Assembly: GCA_038380435.1 (NCBI GenBank)
Contig: JAWZYU010000699.1
Span: 20,001-84,000 of the forward strand
Direction: 5' to 3'
Source of the DNA: Ryuthela nishihirai
Taxonomy: Eukaryota > Arthropoda > Arachnida > Araneae > Heptathelidae
Length of the DNA: 64,000 nt
Part shown: in pieces, positions 1-11,400 of the stretch
Layout: every line of letters starts with the position of its first letter
How positions within the stretch are numbered: position 1 is the stretch's first letter
Notes under the pieces: generated by a model
Databases searched by the model: none
What the model was told of the DNA's origin: nothing
What the model saw: only the letters and a program-made list of their open reading frames with translations
Made by a program: the position numbers and the translations under genes

Positions 1-360
1 TAATGCTATCTGTTAAGATGATGCAGTTTATCCTAGCATGTTTAAAATGGTCCCATTCTTCCAAATGTACATATATACAGGTTAATTACAAAATGGCTTT
101 CCAACTTCGTACATATGTAACTTCATCAAACAAAAGGAAAACAAATAATATGACAATGAAAAGAAATTCATCAAGATAATTTTTGTTGGTTTGTAAAAGT
201 TTACCAAGACATTCTTTTTTTATGAGGAGAAGTTACGGGTGTCATGTATTTGGATATTCATTAATTTATACCTCAAATCAGTGATGACAATCTAATAGGA
301 ATACTAAATTTTAAATTAGATGGCATGCCACCCTTTACCTGCTAATACAAATGAAAAATT

Positions 361-461
361 ATCTAAATCAATTCCCAGACTGTTGGACTGATAATAGCAG
401 CACCTTTAAGTGGCTTCCTCATTCACCAAACTTAACTGGAGTCAGTAAATCATATGATGTG
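361..461 (+). pseudogene. mariner/IS630-type transposase fragment
   Basis: One open stretch reads YLNQFPDCWTDNSST and then WLPHSPNLTGVSKSYDV. This matches the FPDRWIGRGG...WPxRSPDLTPxDF block around the last catalytic acidic residue of mariner-like (IS630) DDE transposases. The acidic residue of SPDLT is changed to N and nothing else of the element is visible nearby. A short dead fragment. Confidence 0.5.
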
Positions 462-907
462 TAAAAGCATTTAATTTCAAGCTACAGTATTTGTTTTCAT
501 GTCTGTTCCATCATATATGGTAGAAACTACTGACAGCACATTCATGTTTCAATAGATAGTGCATAAAATGGCTGTTTGTACTAGTTCAGGGTTGGGTTCT
601 TTTACCTCTGAGTGGCTACTACATCAGGAGGCTGATGGCCATTCTTGATATTTGCTCTTATACAGTACTAATCCAGTTAACTGCCTGAGCAAAAAGCAAA
701 TTGTTCAGTCTGCTACACTTAGTTTTAAACTATTGGCTATAGATTAGTCTACAAATACTTTAGTTGCATGTGACTACACTTTTCAGGTAGTACAACTAAT
801 TCCTCTTTTTCATTTCCATAGTTTTTATAGCATGTGCATACAACAAACTGCATGGAGGATAATTCATAAGCTCTAATCAATCATATATGATACTAGTACA
901 TACCCCA
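462..907. other. no recognisable feature
   Basis: AT-rich intergenic or intronic sequence, without a convincing exon, repeat match or RNA gene. Confidence 0.6.
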
Positions 908-920
908 GAATTGCTTGGCT

Positions 921-1302
921 TGGGTTGTTTTACCTCTGAGCGGCACTTTTTTTGCACACCATGGGCTAAATGGCCAGGTCACAAGGACCCCCGAAGGCTC
1001 AGAGAAGGTGGGGGGAGGAGACCCACTGGAACAGCTGTTGGGAGACAAATGATAGCCTCCCATCGATCCCATCCAGTGTGTTTTTTAACATGCAGAGGGT
1101 ATGCTCTCCCGCACACGGGGCCGCGGCTTAACATCCCATCCGACGGATGACGGCCTTCCCAAGCACATCAGTGTTCTCTACTGATTGTGGACAGGGCGGG
1201 GAGTTTTGCGGAGATAAATCTAAACCCTGATCCAGCTGGAATTCAAACCTGGGAACTACAGATTACCAGCCTGGCATGCTATTGACTGAGCCATTCCCGA
1301 CC
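921..1302 (-). repeat. SINE-1 (tRNA-derived SINE), full length
   Basis: Near 380 bp, with the tRNA-like head at the high-coordinate end (A box GGCTCAGT-like, B box GGTTCGAA-like) and a tail reading GGTTGTTTTACCTCTGAG on the plus strand. It is flanked by a 13-bp target duplication GAA(T/C)TGCTTGGCT at 908-920 and 1303-1315, with one mismatch. Same family as seven other copies in the window. Confidence 0.88.
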
Positions 1303-1462
1303 GAACTGCTTGGCTCTTCATAATATACTTATGCATATAAATGACATACTTATGTAGCAGCAGGCTTCCATTAAACATAAAACTAAATAAAATCAACTAT
1401 GTAAGCGATTTTCCTTCACCTCTTTTGTGAGAAAGAAAGTAGGAAACATTGAGTTAGCCCAT

Positions 1463-4012
1463 AATATCCCACGAGTGCATTAATGAAAGGTTTTTTATAG
1501 CAAAATTTCAGACAAGCGCTAAAGACTTGAATGTTATCTGCTGTTATGCCCCCACTGAGGATGCCGATGAGAAGGATAAGTTTTACGGACAACTTCAGGA
1601 TATTTTGAATTCTGTCAAGAAAGGAGATATTACCCTTATTCTAGGTGACTTCAATGCCAAAGTTGGTACTGACTCTGACCTTTGGGGAGGGGTGATAGGC
1701 CCTTTTGGTATTGGTAGCTGCAATGGCAATGGGCAACATCTCCTACAGTTCACTCAATGGTTTCAGAATAACTAACATTTATTACAAACACCGCGACATA
1801 CATAAGTACACATGGGTTTCACCCGATTGATTATACATTAATTAACAGCAAATGGGCTAATTCTGTTAGGAATACCAAGTCATATAGGGGAGCTGAAATT
1901 GGATCTGACCATTACCTTGTTAAAAGTGTGTTGCAACTTCAACTTAAAAAGTGTTGTGCTAGGGTTAAAATTTTTACCTCTAATACTGAAGCTCTGAAAG
2001 ACCCAGTTATAGCTAAAACTTACCATGATAGGTTACTTAGTCGTTATGACAGTCATGGTTTGCTTACTACTGAAGTTGAGGAAGAATGGGACCATTTTAA
2101 ACAGGCTTTTTTGGAAACTAACGGTACTCTTTTAGGGAAAAAAGAGAGACTAAACTAACAGTACTCTTTTAGGGAAAAAAGAAAGAACTGCAGGAATGTC
2201 CTTAATCAATACCCTACTAATCCTAATAGAAAGCATTACAGAGAGCTTAATAAACGTGTAAAGGATCAGTTAGCTGCTGATAAGAATCTTTGGCTTCATG
2301 GCTTGGCTGACAAAGCCAAGGAAGCAGTTAGACAGCACAACAGCAGAGAGCTGTACCAGATAGTTAATGTTTTGTGTGGTAGAAAACGGATAGGTATACA
2401 GGGATTGAAGGATAAACAAGGTTATAGAAGGTGAGGATTCTGTCATGGCTAGGTGGGCTGAGCATTTCAGTGATGTTCTAAACAATGTGGTTAGTTCTAC
2501 TCCCATTATTTGCAATGATGATAGATTCATTGGTGGCTTTAATGTTGGCCCTATAACACAATCTGAAGTTATTTTGGCGGTTTCTAAACTTAAACTTCAT
2601 AAATCCCCAGGTGTAGATGAAATTACTATGGAAATGCTTAGAGCTGGGAATGTTACTGGGAATGTTTCTGTGCTGGGAATGTTTCTGTTACCACTTGGAT
2701 GACTGAAATTCTGAATATTTTTTTTGATAAAGGCATAGTTCCTAGGATTTTACCAGAACTATTATTATCCCTATTTTCAAAAAAGGTGATCACAGTTCTT
2801 GTGATAACTATAGGGGTATCAGCCTACTCTCTGTTCCAGGTAAAGTTCTTTCCATGATTGTGCTTAATAGAATTAAGATTCTGGTTGACAGTCAATTGCG
2901 TGATGAGCAATGTGGATTCAGAAGTGGTAGGGGATGTGTAGATCAGATAATTTCACTTGGGCAGATTCTTGAGAAGTTAGTTAAACATAATGAAAGCTCT
3001 CTATAATAACACTGAGTCGTGTGTGAGAGTTGGTAAGAGTTGGTGTGTGAGAGTTGGTGTAGCAATTGGTTTAGCATTACTTCTGGTGTTCAACAAAGGT
3101 GCATTTTGTCTCCTTTTCTCTTTAGCTTGGTTATTGATTATGTTATGCGAAATTCACTTCAAGGGAAATATTTTGGCCTTAAATGGACTGGAGATACGAA
3201 AATTTCTGATTTAGATTATGCTGATGATTTAGCCCTTTTGGCAAATGATGTTGATGAGATGAACTCTTTCATTCGAGCTGTTGATGAGACTGGTAGTAGA
3301 GTAGGTTTGGTTATAAACAGAGAGCAAACTAAAGTAATGAAAATTGGTCAGGCAGGTTGTGATTCAGTTAATCTGAATGGTTGCAATCTTGAACAGGGGT
3401 CACAGTTTAATTATCTTGGGAGCTATGTAACAGATACTGGTGATGTGTGGAATGAGATTAACAGACGGATAGGGATTGCTGCTGGGACTTTTAAGAATCT
3501 ATGGAGCATGTGGAGAAATAGGCGTATACACCTAAAGACTAAAATTAGACTGTATAATAGTTTGGTTCTTTCTAGGGTTAGTTATGGTAGTGAAACCTGC
3601 ACACTTTGCAAACAAGATAACAGGAAACTAGATGCTTTTGATTCTAGATGCTTACGCAATATCTTGGGTATTAGGTGGTTCAACTTTGTAACTAATGATG
3701 TGGTTAGGCAAAGGTGTCGGCAACCTCCTTTAAGCAGCATATTGTGCAGAGAGAGACTCCGTTTGTTGGCCATGTTGCCCGTATGAATAATTGTAGATTA
3801 GCAAACAGGGTGATGAACAGTGTGTCTAAAGGCTTCAGAAAGATGGGGAGACCAAGGATGTGATGTGGTGGACAATGTCAAACAGGACCTTATTAGAATT
3901 GGTGTGCAGTGGCCAGATGCAGCAGATGTAGCTCAGGACAGACTTGCTTGGAGAACTAAATTACACAGTCTGGTTGGACCTCTGTAGCCCATGGCTGCTT
4001 GAGGATGATGAT
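1463..4012 (+). mobile_element. RTE-clade LINE, 5'-truncated, frameshifted
   Basis: The order of domains is: an endonuclease piece (ICCYAPTEDADEKD, LILGDFNAKVGTDSD, 1527-1775), a linker (about 1928-2450), reverse transcriptase from SKLKLHKSPGVDEITMEML (about 2590) through YRG-type motif 2 (2810) to LDYADDLALL (about 3210), then the thumb (NYLGSYVTDTG, SYGSETCTL, RCLRNILGI), and a tail ending GATGATGATGATAT at about 4010. YADD is intact, but several frameshifts and a duplicated segment around 2100-2180 and 2640-2690 kill the element. The endonuclease start is missing. RTE assignment rests on the SYGSETxTL...RCLRxILGI C-terminus and the short GAT-rich tail. Confidence 0.9.
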
Positions 4013-4015
4013 GAT

Positions 4016-4480
4016 ATCCCACACATAAATAGCTTTCATTTCAGATCTAACACATGATATCTTTGTAACCATTTATGCAATTTATTATTTTTGGGTGAGG
4101 AAGCCTAGGGAACTCTTAGTTGTTTGCCTGTTAATTGTTAGGTGTATTTTTGGGTGAGGAAGTCCCTTGAACCCAGAATGGGTCCCTTGAATACTAACAT
4201 AATCAAGTTTTAGTTCAACAAGAACCATGTTCAAAATTGGGTTCCATTGAAGGTAAAGACTTGATTTTTGCTCAACACAATATGGAGTACCAAAGGGAAA
4301 ATCCTTAAATTAAATTTTGGACCAAACATTCAAGTATTTGGAAAGTTATGTGAGTCCAAAAGTATCAAATTAAAAGTTGACACGAACTATTACTATGACA
4401 TCAATCTATTGAATAGTCAAATCAATCAATATATCCCTAATCAGTGAGTCTCTTGTGAACATGACCCCACTCAGGTCAGT
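4016..4480. other. no recognisable gene
   Basis: AT-rich sequence after the RTE tail. It contains two near-identical short blocks reading TTTTTGGGTGAGGAAG (about 4087 and 4147), suggesting a local duplication of roughly 60 bp. Nothing else identified. Confidence 0.5.
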
Positions 4481-4489
4481 GAATCACAT

Positions 4490-4612
4490 GATGCAATGAT
4501 GTGGTGGGGGGGGGGGCAGAGATTTTGCCAGTAATATAGGAGTAATACCCTTCCCAAAGTTACAACAAAATATTTTTTCAAACGAACTATTATGATACAA
4601 ACCTAAAAATGG
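4490..4612 (+). repeat. fragment of the hAT-like repeat also at 6261-8545
   Basis: CCCAAAGTTACAACAAAATA and surrounding text match 6340-6410 and 38610-38665. Begins after a G run (4505-4514). No target duplications seen. Confidence 0.55.
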
Positions 4613-4915
4613 TAATATTTAAGAACTTGTTACCCTTGTTTATTACTCTGGTTTTTTTTTTTTTTTCTTTTCTTGGAGGGTGGGTAGGCTTAATTTCATG
4701 GTGTTCAAACCCTCATGTAGCACTAAGTTACAATAAAGTGAAGATGTATACCAAATTTGATGGTATTAACTCTAAATGGTCTGGCAATAACTACATGGTC
4801 TAACTAACATTACCAGGAGTTCTTGAACAGACAGACAGAACAAACTCTATTATAGCAAATAACAAATCAATATTATTGAACTGTTACTGAACTCAACATT
4901 TTATATACATATATA

Positions 4916-5123
4916 AAATAAATAAATAAATACCCCCTCAAGCAGCTGCTTGCCACAGAGGTCTGGCAGGAGCCTGTCAGTTTATATGCCACAGTAGAAG
5001 GTCTGAGAGGATGGCAGGACCTCAGCAGAAAAACGACACAAACAGTCATGCCTTACCCGGGGCTCGAACCCAGGTCCCGCAGATCAGTAGCCAAGCGCGC
5101 TAACCACTCGGCCACGGGACGGC
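4916..5123 (-). repeat. SINE-2 (tRNA-derived), full length
   Basis: On the minus strand the head carries the A box GGCCGAGTGGTTAGCGCG and the B box GGGTTCGAGCC; the tail is an ATTT repeat. It is bounded by a perfect 15-bp target duplication, TTATATACATATATA, at 4901-4915 and 5124-5138. Four other copies, complete or partial, are listed at 27233, 35952, 39473 and 61965. Confidence 0.9.
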
Positions 5124-5342
5124 TTATATACATATATATTGCAAAAAAATTCTAAAAAGCAAGGAAATATTTGTAAGACAACTTTTCATGATTACAATGA
5201 TTGATTCTGAATTTTGAAATTATCTTAATACTGAAAATATTAAATTTGAGGTTAGCAACCTAAATAAACTTTCAATACTTACTTAAGTATTTTTTAATTT
5301 TAATCGAAAAATACATGGTGGCAACATACAATAAACACTCAC

Positions 5343-5421
5343 CCTATTGTCGAGATCAAAAAGGTATGAATCATCTTCCCTTTTATCTGCTTCTGAATCT
5401 GTTATTATTTCTCCAACATAC
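5343..5421 (-). CDS. EHMT: EHMT exon: SET domain YVGE segment
   Basis: Acceptor TTTTGCTAG, donor GTGAGT, 79 bp. It encodes [19 protein letters not shown], then LFDLDNR, nearly identical in pattern to the family. This is the most downstream exon in the window. The catalytic asparagine-histidine and tyrosine motifs and the post-SET cysteines must be further left. Confidence 0.97.
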
Positions 5422-8400
5422 CTAGCAAAAATTTCTGATTTTAGTTCAGAAAAAAATCCAAAAACAAACTTCTAAAAGAAAATTTTCAATTTAAGAGAAG
5501 AACTAATTATAATAATACCCATCAAATATCATTTTGTAAATCTTTTTAAGAGTAATTAACACCATTACTGCATGCAGTGAAGTAATACACTTAGAAAGAA
5601 AAAACAAATCAACCCCATGGATCCAAATATGGTCTGACAAAATCGTAAAAGAAAAAAGAAAAATACTGTAAAATAACTAAGAAATATAATTTTAACTTTC
5701 CCTAGAATGTTAAATTCTGCTTTCTGAAGCCAGCTGACACCATACACTACAGTTAAGACAAATATATATATATATAAAAAAAATACATGTTTTCAGAACT
5801 TAGGTAAAGTTACCTTGGTGAAAAAAAAATGTTGCATAATTGTTGAAATTAAGTATGTAAGTGTGAAAATAAAAACCTAGCAATCCATCTCCCAGATTCA
5901 AACATGGGATAGTCTGGTTAAACACCAGTTGCTCTATCAGTTGAACTAATGTAAGGCAATTCACACTTGCTTAAGTAGGTTTAGAAATGACTACTATAAC
6001 TTTATCACAGCACACTGCCAGTGTTTGTGATTTGACTGAATCTGAAGTGTAAATTAAACTAGTAGAAATCAGATATGCACAAAAGATTCCAAATACAGAG
6101 TATATAATTTCCAGTTAACAAATGTCTGTTATTTCTTTTATCATTGTTTTACTTTTGCACACTTCTAAAGATTATTTAAATGTAAAATCTTTTATGAATG
6201 AATATAAATAAATTTGAAACTGTAATAATAAAGGAATTTTTAAAAATTATTAACCTAAGACAATAGTTTCTGAACTGTGGGGAGAATCCAGGGGGGCAAA
6301 GTATGTGCTAAGTGGGGAGGTGGAGATTTCACCAGTAACAGCAGTAATACACTTCCCAAAGTTACAACAAAATATCTTTTTCAAATGAACTATTACAATA
6401 CAAATATTCTAATCCATAGGTGCATATAATCAAAACTAATATGCACCTATGGATTTAGAATATTGTATTCTTAATTTTTTTACAGCAGAAAACTGAGTAA
6501 TTTAGTTTTGTTGCATCATTTGTTTGGCAATGCTGCCAAGTCATCTCATGCTCTCTGATGTGGCAGACAGTCAGGAAACTCTGCTTCTGAGATATGTTGG
6601 CCACATACATACCTGCAGCTTTTTCCATGGGTTGCCTCAAGAAATAATAAAGTATGTCTATGAGCACAATACTTTCCTCACCCCCTAATCATGTCACCTG
6701 GAGTGTTGGAAGTATGAACTGTGGTGCTATAACATATCAATGTTATGCTTCTGAAAACACACACTGCTTGACATAGAAAATGCCACAGCAGAAAGTATTT
6801 GTAGGAGTGCCATGCATGTAGGTGGGTATACGTCAACAGTTGGGTTATGTAAATGTGTGCAGTTGCAAACCAATCATTTGATAGATGAGGGAGATAACAG
6901 GGCAAAACAGCTCGGCATAGCTAAGTTTGGTTGTTCTCATCTGGGCATGTGGACCACTGCATCAGAGTGATCTTGGTGGTGAAAGCATGTGTAAGGAGTG
7001 AGAATGCCTGGGTGATGTCATTCAGAATCCTACCATCACAAAGACACCTTTACCAGAGGCTTTGTCATAGGGCTATATTTGTTTGGCAATGCTGCCAAAT
7101 CTTCTCATGTTCTCTGATGTGGCAGACCGTCTCTCTGGTGTGGCTGGTTGATCCCTGCATCACATCAGAATGCAACAACTGTTGGCAGAATTGGCCGTAG
7201 TGGGACTGGTGCACGTAAGCAGTAAGTCTGAATGCCTCAATCGGCGCATTTGACAGCAAACCATAGCAGCCCCACAATCCACAGCGGGTGACATCTGATG
7301 CAGTGTACAGGCAGCTGCGGCTATTCCGTGTCAACACGGACTGTTAATCACAGACTGGCTGAGGCAGGTTTGCGCTCTCACCAACCATTGTGATGACTGC
7401 TACTAACCACAGCATATCATTGCACAAGGTTGCAGTAGTGCCATACCAGGTATGCATGGTGCGACAAATGGAACCATGTCATATTCATTGACAAGTCTTC
7501 CTTCTGTCTCAGCGCCGACAATCGCCGAGTCTGGAGACGATGTTGTCATGGGATTGGAAGTCTGGGGGTCACACTGGCCAAGGTGTCCAAATGCCAGGTC
7601 CTGCCTTGGCCAGTGTGACTCCAGGTGCTGCCTTGGTCAGTATGATCCCCAGACTTCTCTCCAATAGAGAACACGTGGGCTGTCACTGACAGATCACTTC
7701 ATGCCTCTGCATGACTCCCTCGCAATGTCAATGAATTATGGACACAGGACAACAATGCATGGTCTGTGATACCTCAGCACAGCATCTGGAGACTTTTCCT
7801 CTCGATGGCATGCCATGTTGCTGAAGATAGCCCAGCATGGTGGTCATACAACCTATTGACTCAGGCCACATTATACTGTCGTATCACCCATCGCATTCAT
7901 GTAAGCCCTCAGAAATTAAATCATTCTTTCCCATCTACTTGTCTACATATGTGGTAAGTTTCATCTCATTTCATGCATTCCTTCATGGTGTGGCATTTTC
8001 TACGTCGAACAGTGTATTTCTCTCCTGGCAGCTCACTGTGAACCAGCAACTGATAACTCATGGACTGGCACTGGTCTGCAGATGACCACTTTGAGAAGCA
8101 ATGTATAGGAGTATGCAAGTTTCCATGAAAACTTTCATTTCAGATAAGTAACTGCACATTGCCCTCAGTTTCCTTTGATATAATTCTGCTAAAACCAAAA
8201 ATACAAGTCCTACATTAAATTTCCTATGGTTTTGAGTCAATCTTGTAAGAGAAGCTGAGGTTGCAGGTCTATATATTTTCCGAGTGGCTTTTTCCTATTC
8301 TGAATATTTATTTTGTGCTTTTTTCCCTTTCAAATTTGTGCCAAACATAGTTTACTGAAAGCTTTAATAGAAAATGGCCCAAACTGTTATATTAGTATTT

Positions 8401-11400
8401 TTTGGCAGAGATAACAATAAAATTTTGGTTTTAGAACTTAATGGGGCAAAAAAAGGGGGGGGGGGGGCAAGGAAGATTTTATAAGACAAGAGGGAGTAAG
8501 AAAATTTATAGAACAAGGGGACAGGACAACATGTTTGGAAACCAGACCTAAGATTTAAAAAGCAAATATTTAGGTTTCAAAAACCCAAATTTAACTTAAA
8601 AGAAAAGAAAAAAACATATTTCAAAAAACAAGTATGGTCCAACAAAACAGGTATTTTTCCAAATACAGAATTTTCTGTTAATTTGAAAAATCAAAACTAA
8701 ACACAGTTTCAAGCATTTAAATTTTGTTTGATAAGGTTATTAGTTTTTAAACTCAAATTCATGAACAAAAATCACATATTTCTCTAAAATTTTAATATTT
8801 AAAAAAATAAACTTTATATAAGTTTTGGGATAAGATACAGCAATAAAAAAAGATTAAAATATCAATAATGATTACTCATTCATTATTTTACTTTTTTTCT
8901 TAACATATAAATGAAACAATGAATAGATATATACATAACATTAAGCAAGAATACCTCTTGTTCCAGTACAGCATGTTGTGCACAATGCAATCATGTACAA
9001 GTGTTTTACTCAAGTTAACAAATTTGGACATTTTTGGTATAATGGTTAGCAAATCTGATTATTAAGCTAATTGTATATATCCTTGTATGTCTGCATATTG
9101 TACAAAAACCAAGAAAAGCTATATAATTTTTTTAGATGAAGCAAACCTCCATCTTTTCTGGAAAGCCCCCTACCTTCCCTCTTCAAAAAAATGCAAATTT
9201 ATAAAAAAATTTTTTTTTTTTTAAAGGAAGAAGGTACTTCCCTCCTACATAAAGGATGGAGATAATCTAGAAGCTATATTAGGCTTGTCCTGGTTTCTCA
9301 TACAACATACAAACACTTACAAAAGGATATGCACTGCCGTTCTTAGGAGTCAGCCACGCTAACCACTAGACCAGGTAGGTTAATTATAATTAACAAGGTG
9401 ATTTCTGAATCTTAAATAACACATAACATGCCTTTAACTTAGGGGGAAAGTAAGTGTATGATTTCATAACAGTAAATTTCCTATGGTGAACTACAAGTAT
9501 ATATATATATACAGAACTAAAGATTTATGACATTTTATCTATTGGCAAAGATTAAATGTTTTCATATCTTTTCAGTTTCATACTTACTCACAAATAAAAG
9601 TACCCTTTGGAATATCTTTCAAAGTTCTGACACCCCAGCCTTTAGCTTTTGTACGAAACAACTGCATCCGACTTCTGTAATTTAAAAAAAAATTATTTTT
9701 TTTTGCCATACTACATAAAATTTGCTAATGAAATAAATATTAAAATAAGAGTTCAAGCTCAATTTTTGGAGTTTGAGCTATGTTAGATAGAGCCCAGGCT
9801 CACCCAAACATGAAACCCATTTAGAAAAAAAATTTCTGACACAATGCAGACTTTAGCAAAAATGAGAGCTGCTAAATCATTAACAGAACTGTTATGCTTT
9901 GTATTATAGGCTTTTACAAATTTAAATAATTAAAACTTGTTTGAAGAATGTTTTGTCAATGGTGACCTTTAAAAATTTAGAGGGCACTTTTTTCTTTTCA
10001 AAAACTAGCTGAAGCTAAAACTAAACAGTTCTGACATCAAAAGTACAAGGTGTTGCAATCTGTAAAGGCACAAATACTAGTAGGTGAAATGTATTGCCAA
10101 GCCTACATATGTTCAATCACTATTGATGTATTCCACATTGTAACACTTAACAATGGAAACTAATGAATATAATTTAAAATCTAAATATACTTACGATATT
10201 CCATGCTGTACTACTCTATTTGCACAGGTCTGCCAACACCTGCAAGTTCTATTACATTCAAAAATCATAGGTGGGTCTAGCATATTAAATTCAGGAAGTA
10301 AACAGCTTTCCTAGAAAACAGAAACAATGCAACAAAATTTTTATTACATTTGCTTTTATACAAAATTTGGATGAAACAAATTTATTTCTAAATTTCTGCA
10401 TTTCCTATACATAACTTAGTTTATATAATGCACACACTCAGAAATTTAATATAAAATCATTGAGAAAATAAAAAAAAATATATAAGATGTTAAAAAAATT
10501 CACTTTATTATTAAAAAGGCAAAAAATCCTGCATAATTTTAAATTTAAAATAACTTTTTCCATCATCAGATGTTTACTATATGATCTTTTTTCTAGGTTT
10601 TAAAAACAGCAAGAATTAGCTTTTTTCTCTTTAAATGATGAGGTAATATTTGTATGCTATCTTTTAACTATTTAAATGCATTCTTTAAAACATGCTTTTA
10701 TTGTTGTGTCACTTGCAGTCACTTTTGCCAAAATGTCAAGTTCTAAAATTTTGATTTATAACATTATTGTATAATTGAGCTAAAATAACTGTAAGTCTAC
10801 ATCTCAGTTAAATACTGAACTTAGACATTATCATTCTACTTTACACTAATAACAGAGATGACAAATACATGGATCATTTGGCCAAGTTGATGATTGTTAG
10901 CAGACAGATAAATTTAAATACTAAAGGTCATGGTTCCTTAAGGCACTGATAAGAAAATTGTTACTAGTTCTTGAGTCTTGTATTGACTGATTCACTCATT
11001 AGAATGCGCATCTTCTTGTCTTTATTATTACTATTTGCTAGTCTCAATATAAATTTTCTGCCATTCCAACACTGTGTGCAGCAGACTCCAGTGAGTAAGT
11101 ATGTAACATCATTAAACTTCAAGCTCAATATTGAAACAGTACTATCCATTTTATGTTGCCAAGATGCTAGAGATCATGCAAGTGGTCTTGATTCTAAAAA
11201 ACTTTCTTCATATTTTAAGACAATACAATATTTGAGGCGATTTATCAAACTCAAAGTTGCAGTCATACAATTTCCAGTGTCTAGGGAAAATGGGACAATA
11301 ATACAGGTACAACTGTGAAGATCAGAGAGTTAAGAACATGATAATAATTGTTCTCCTACAGCAGCACATATTGTGATGTACATCATCAATTCACATATCT

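Larger units (their letters stand above)
6261..8545. mobile_element. hAT-like element interrupted by a Tc1-like relic
   Basis: The left end CAATAGTTTCTGAACTGTGG and the right end (reverse strand CTGGTTTCCAAACATG) resemble each other and general hAT termini. A perfect 8-bp target duplication ACCTAAGA flanks it at 6253-6260 and 8546-8553, the hAT length. The outer parts (6261-6510 and about 8185-8545) match the repeat at 38360-38890. The middle is a Tc1 relic absent from that copy. A G run sits at 8456-8467. No hAT transposase is recognisable, so this was a non-autonomous element. Confidence 0.75.

Noticed and set aside
1..5342. Remaining SET-domain exons of EHMT
   Set aside because: I looked on the minus strand for the YCIDAR, RFINH, CEPN and FDYG coding patterns and saw none; they probably lie left of the window.
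10971..11318. 115-codon open frame as a gene
   Set aside because: No domain, no splice sites in support, AT-rich low-complexity composition; inside an EHMT intron.
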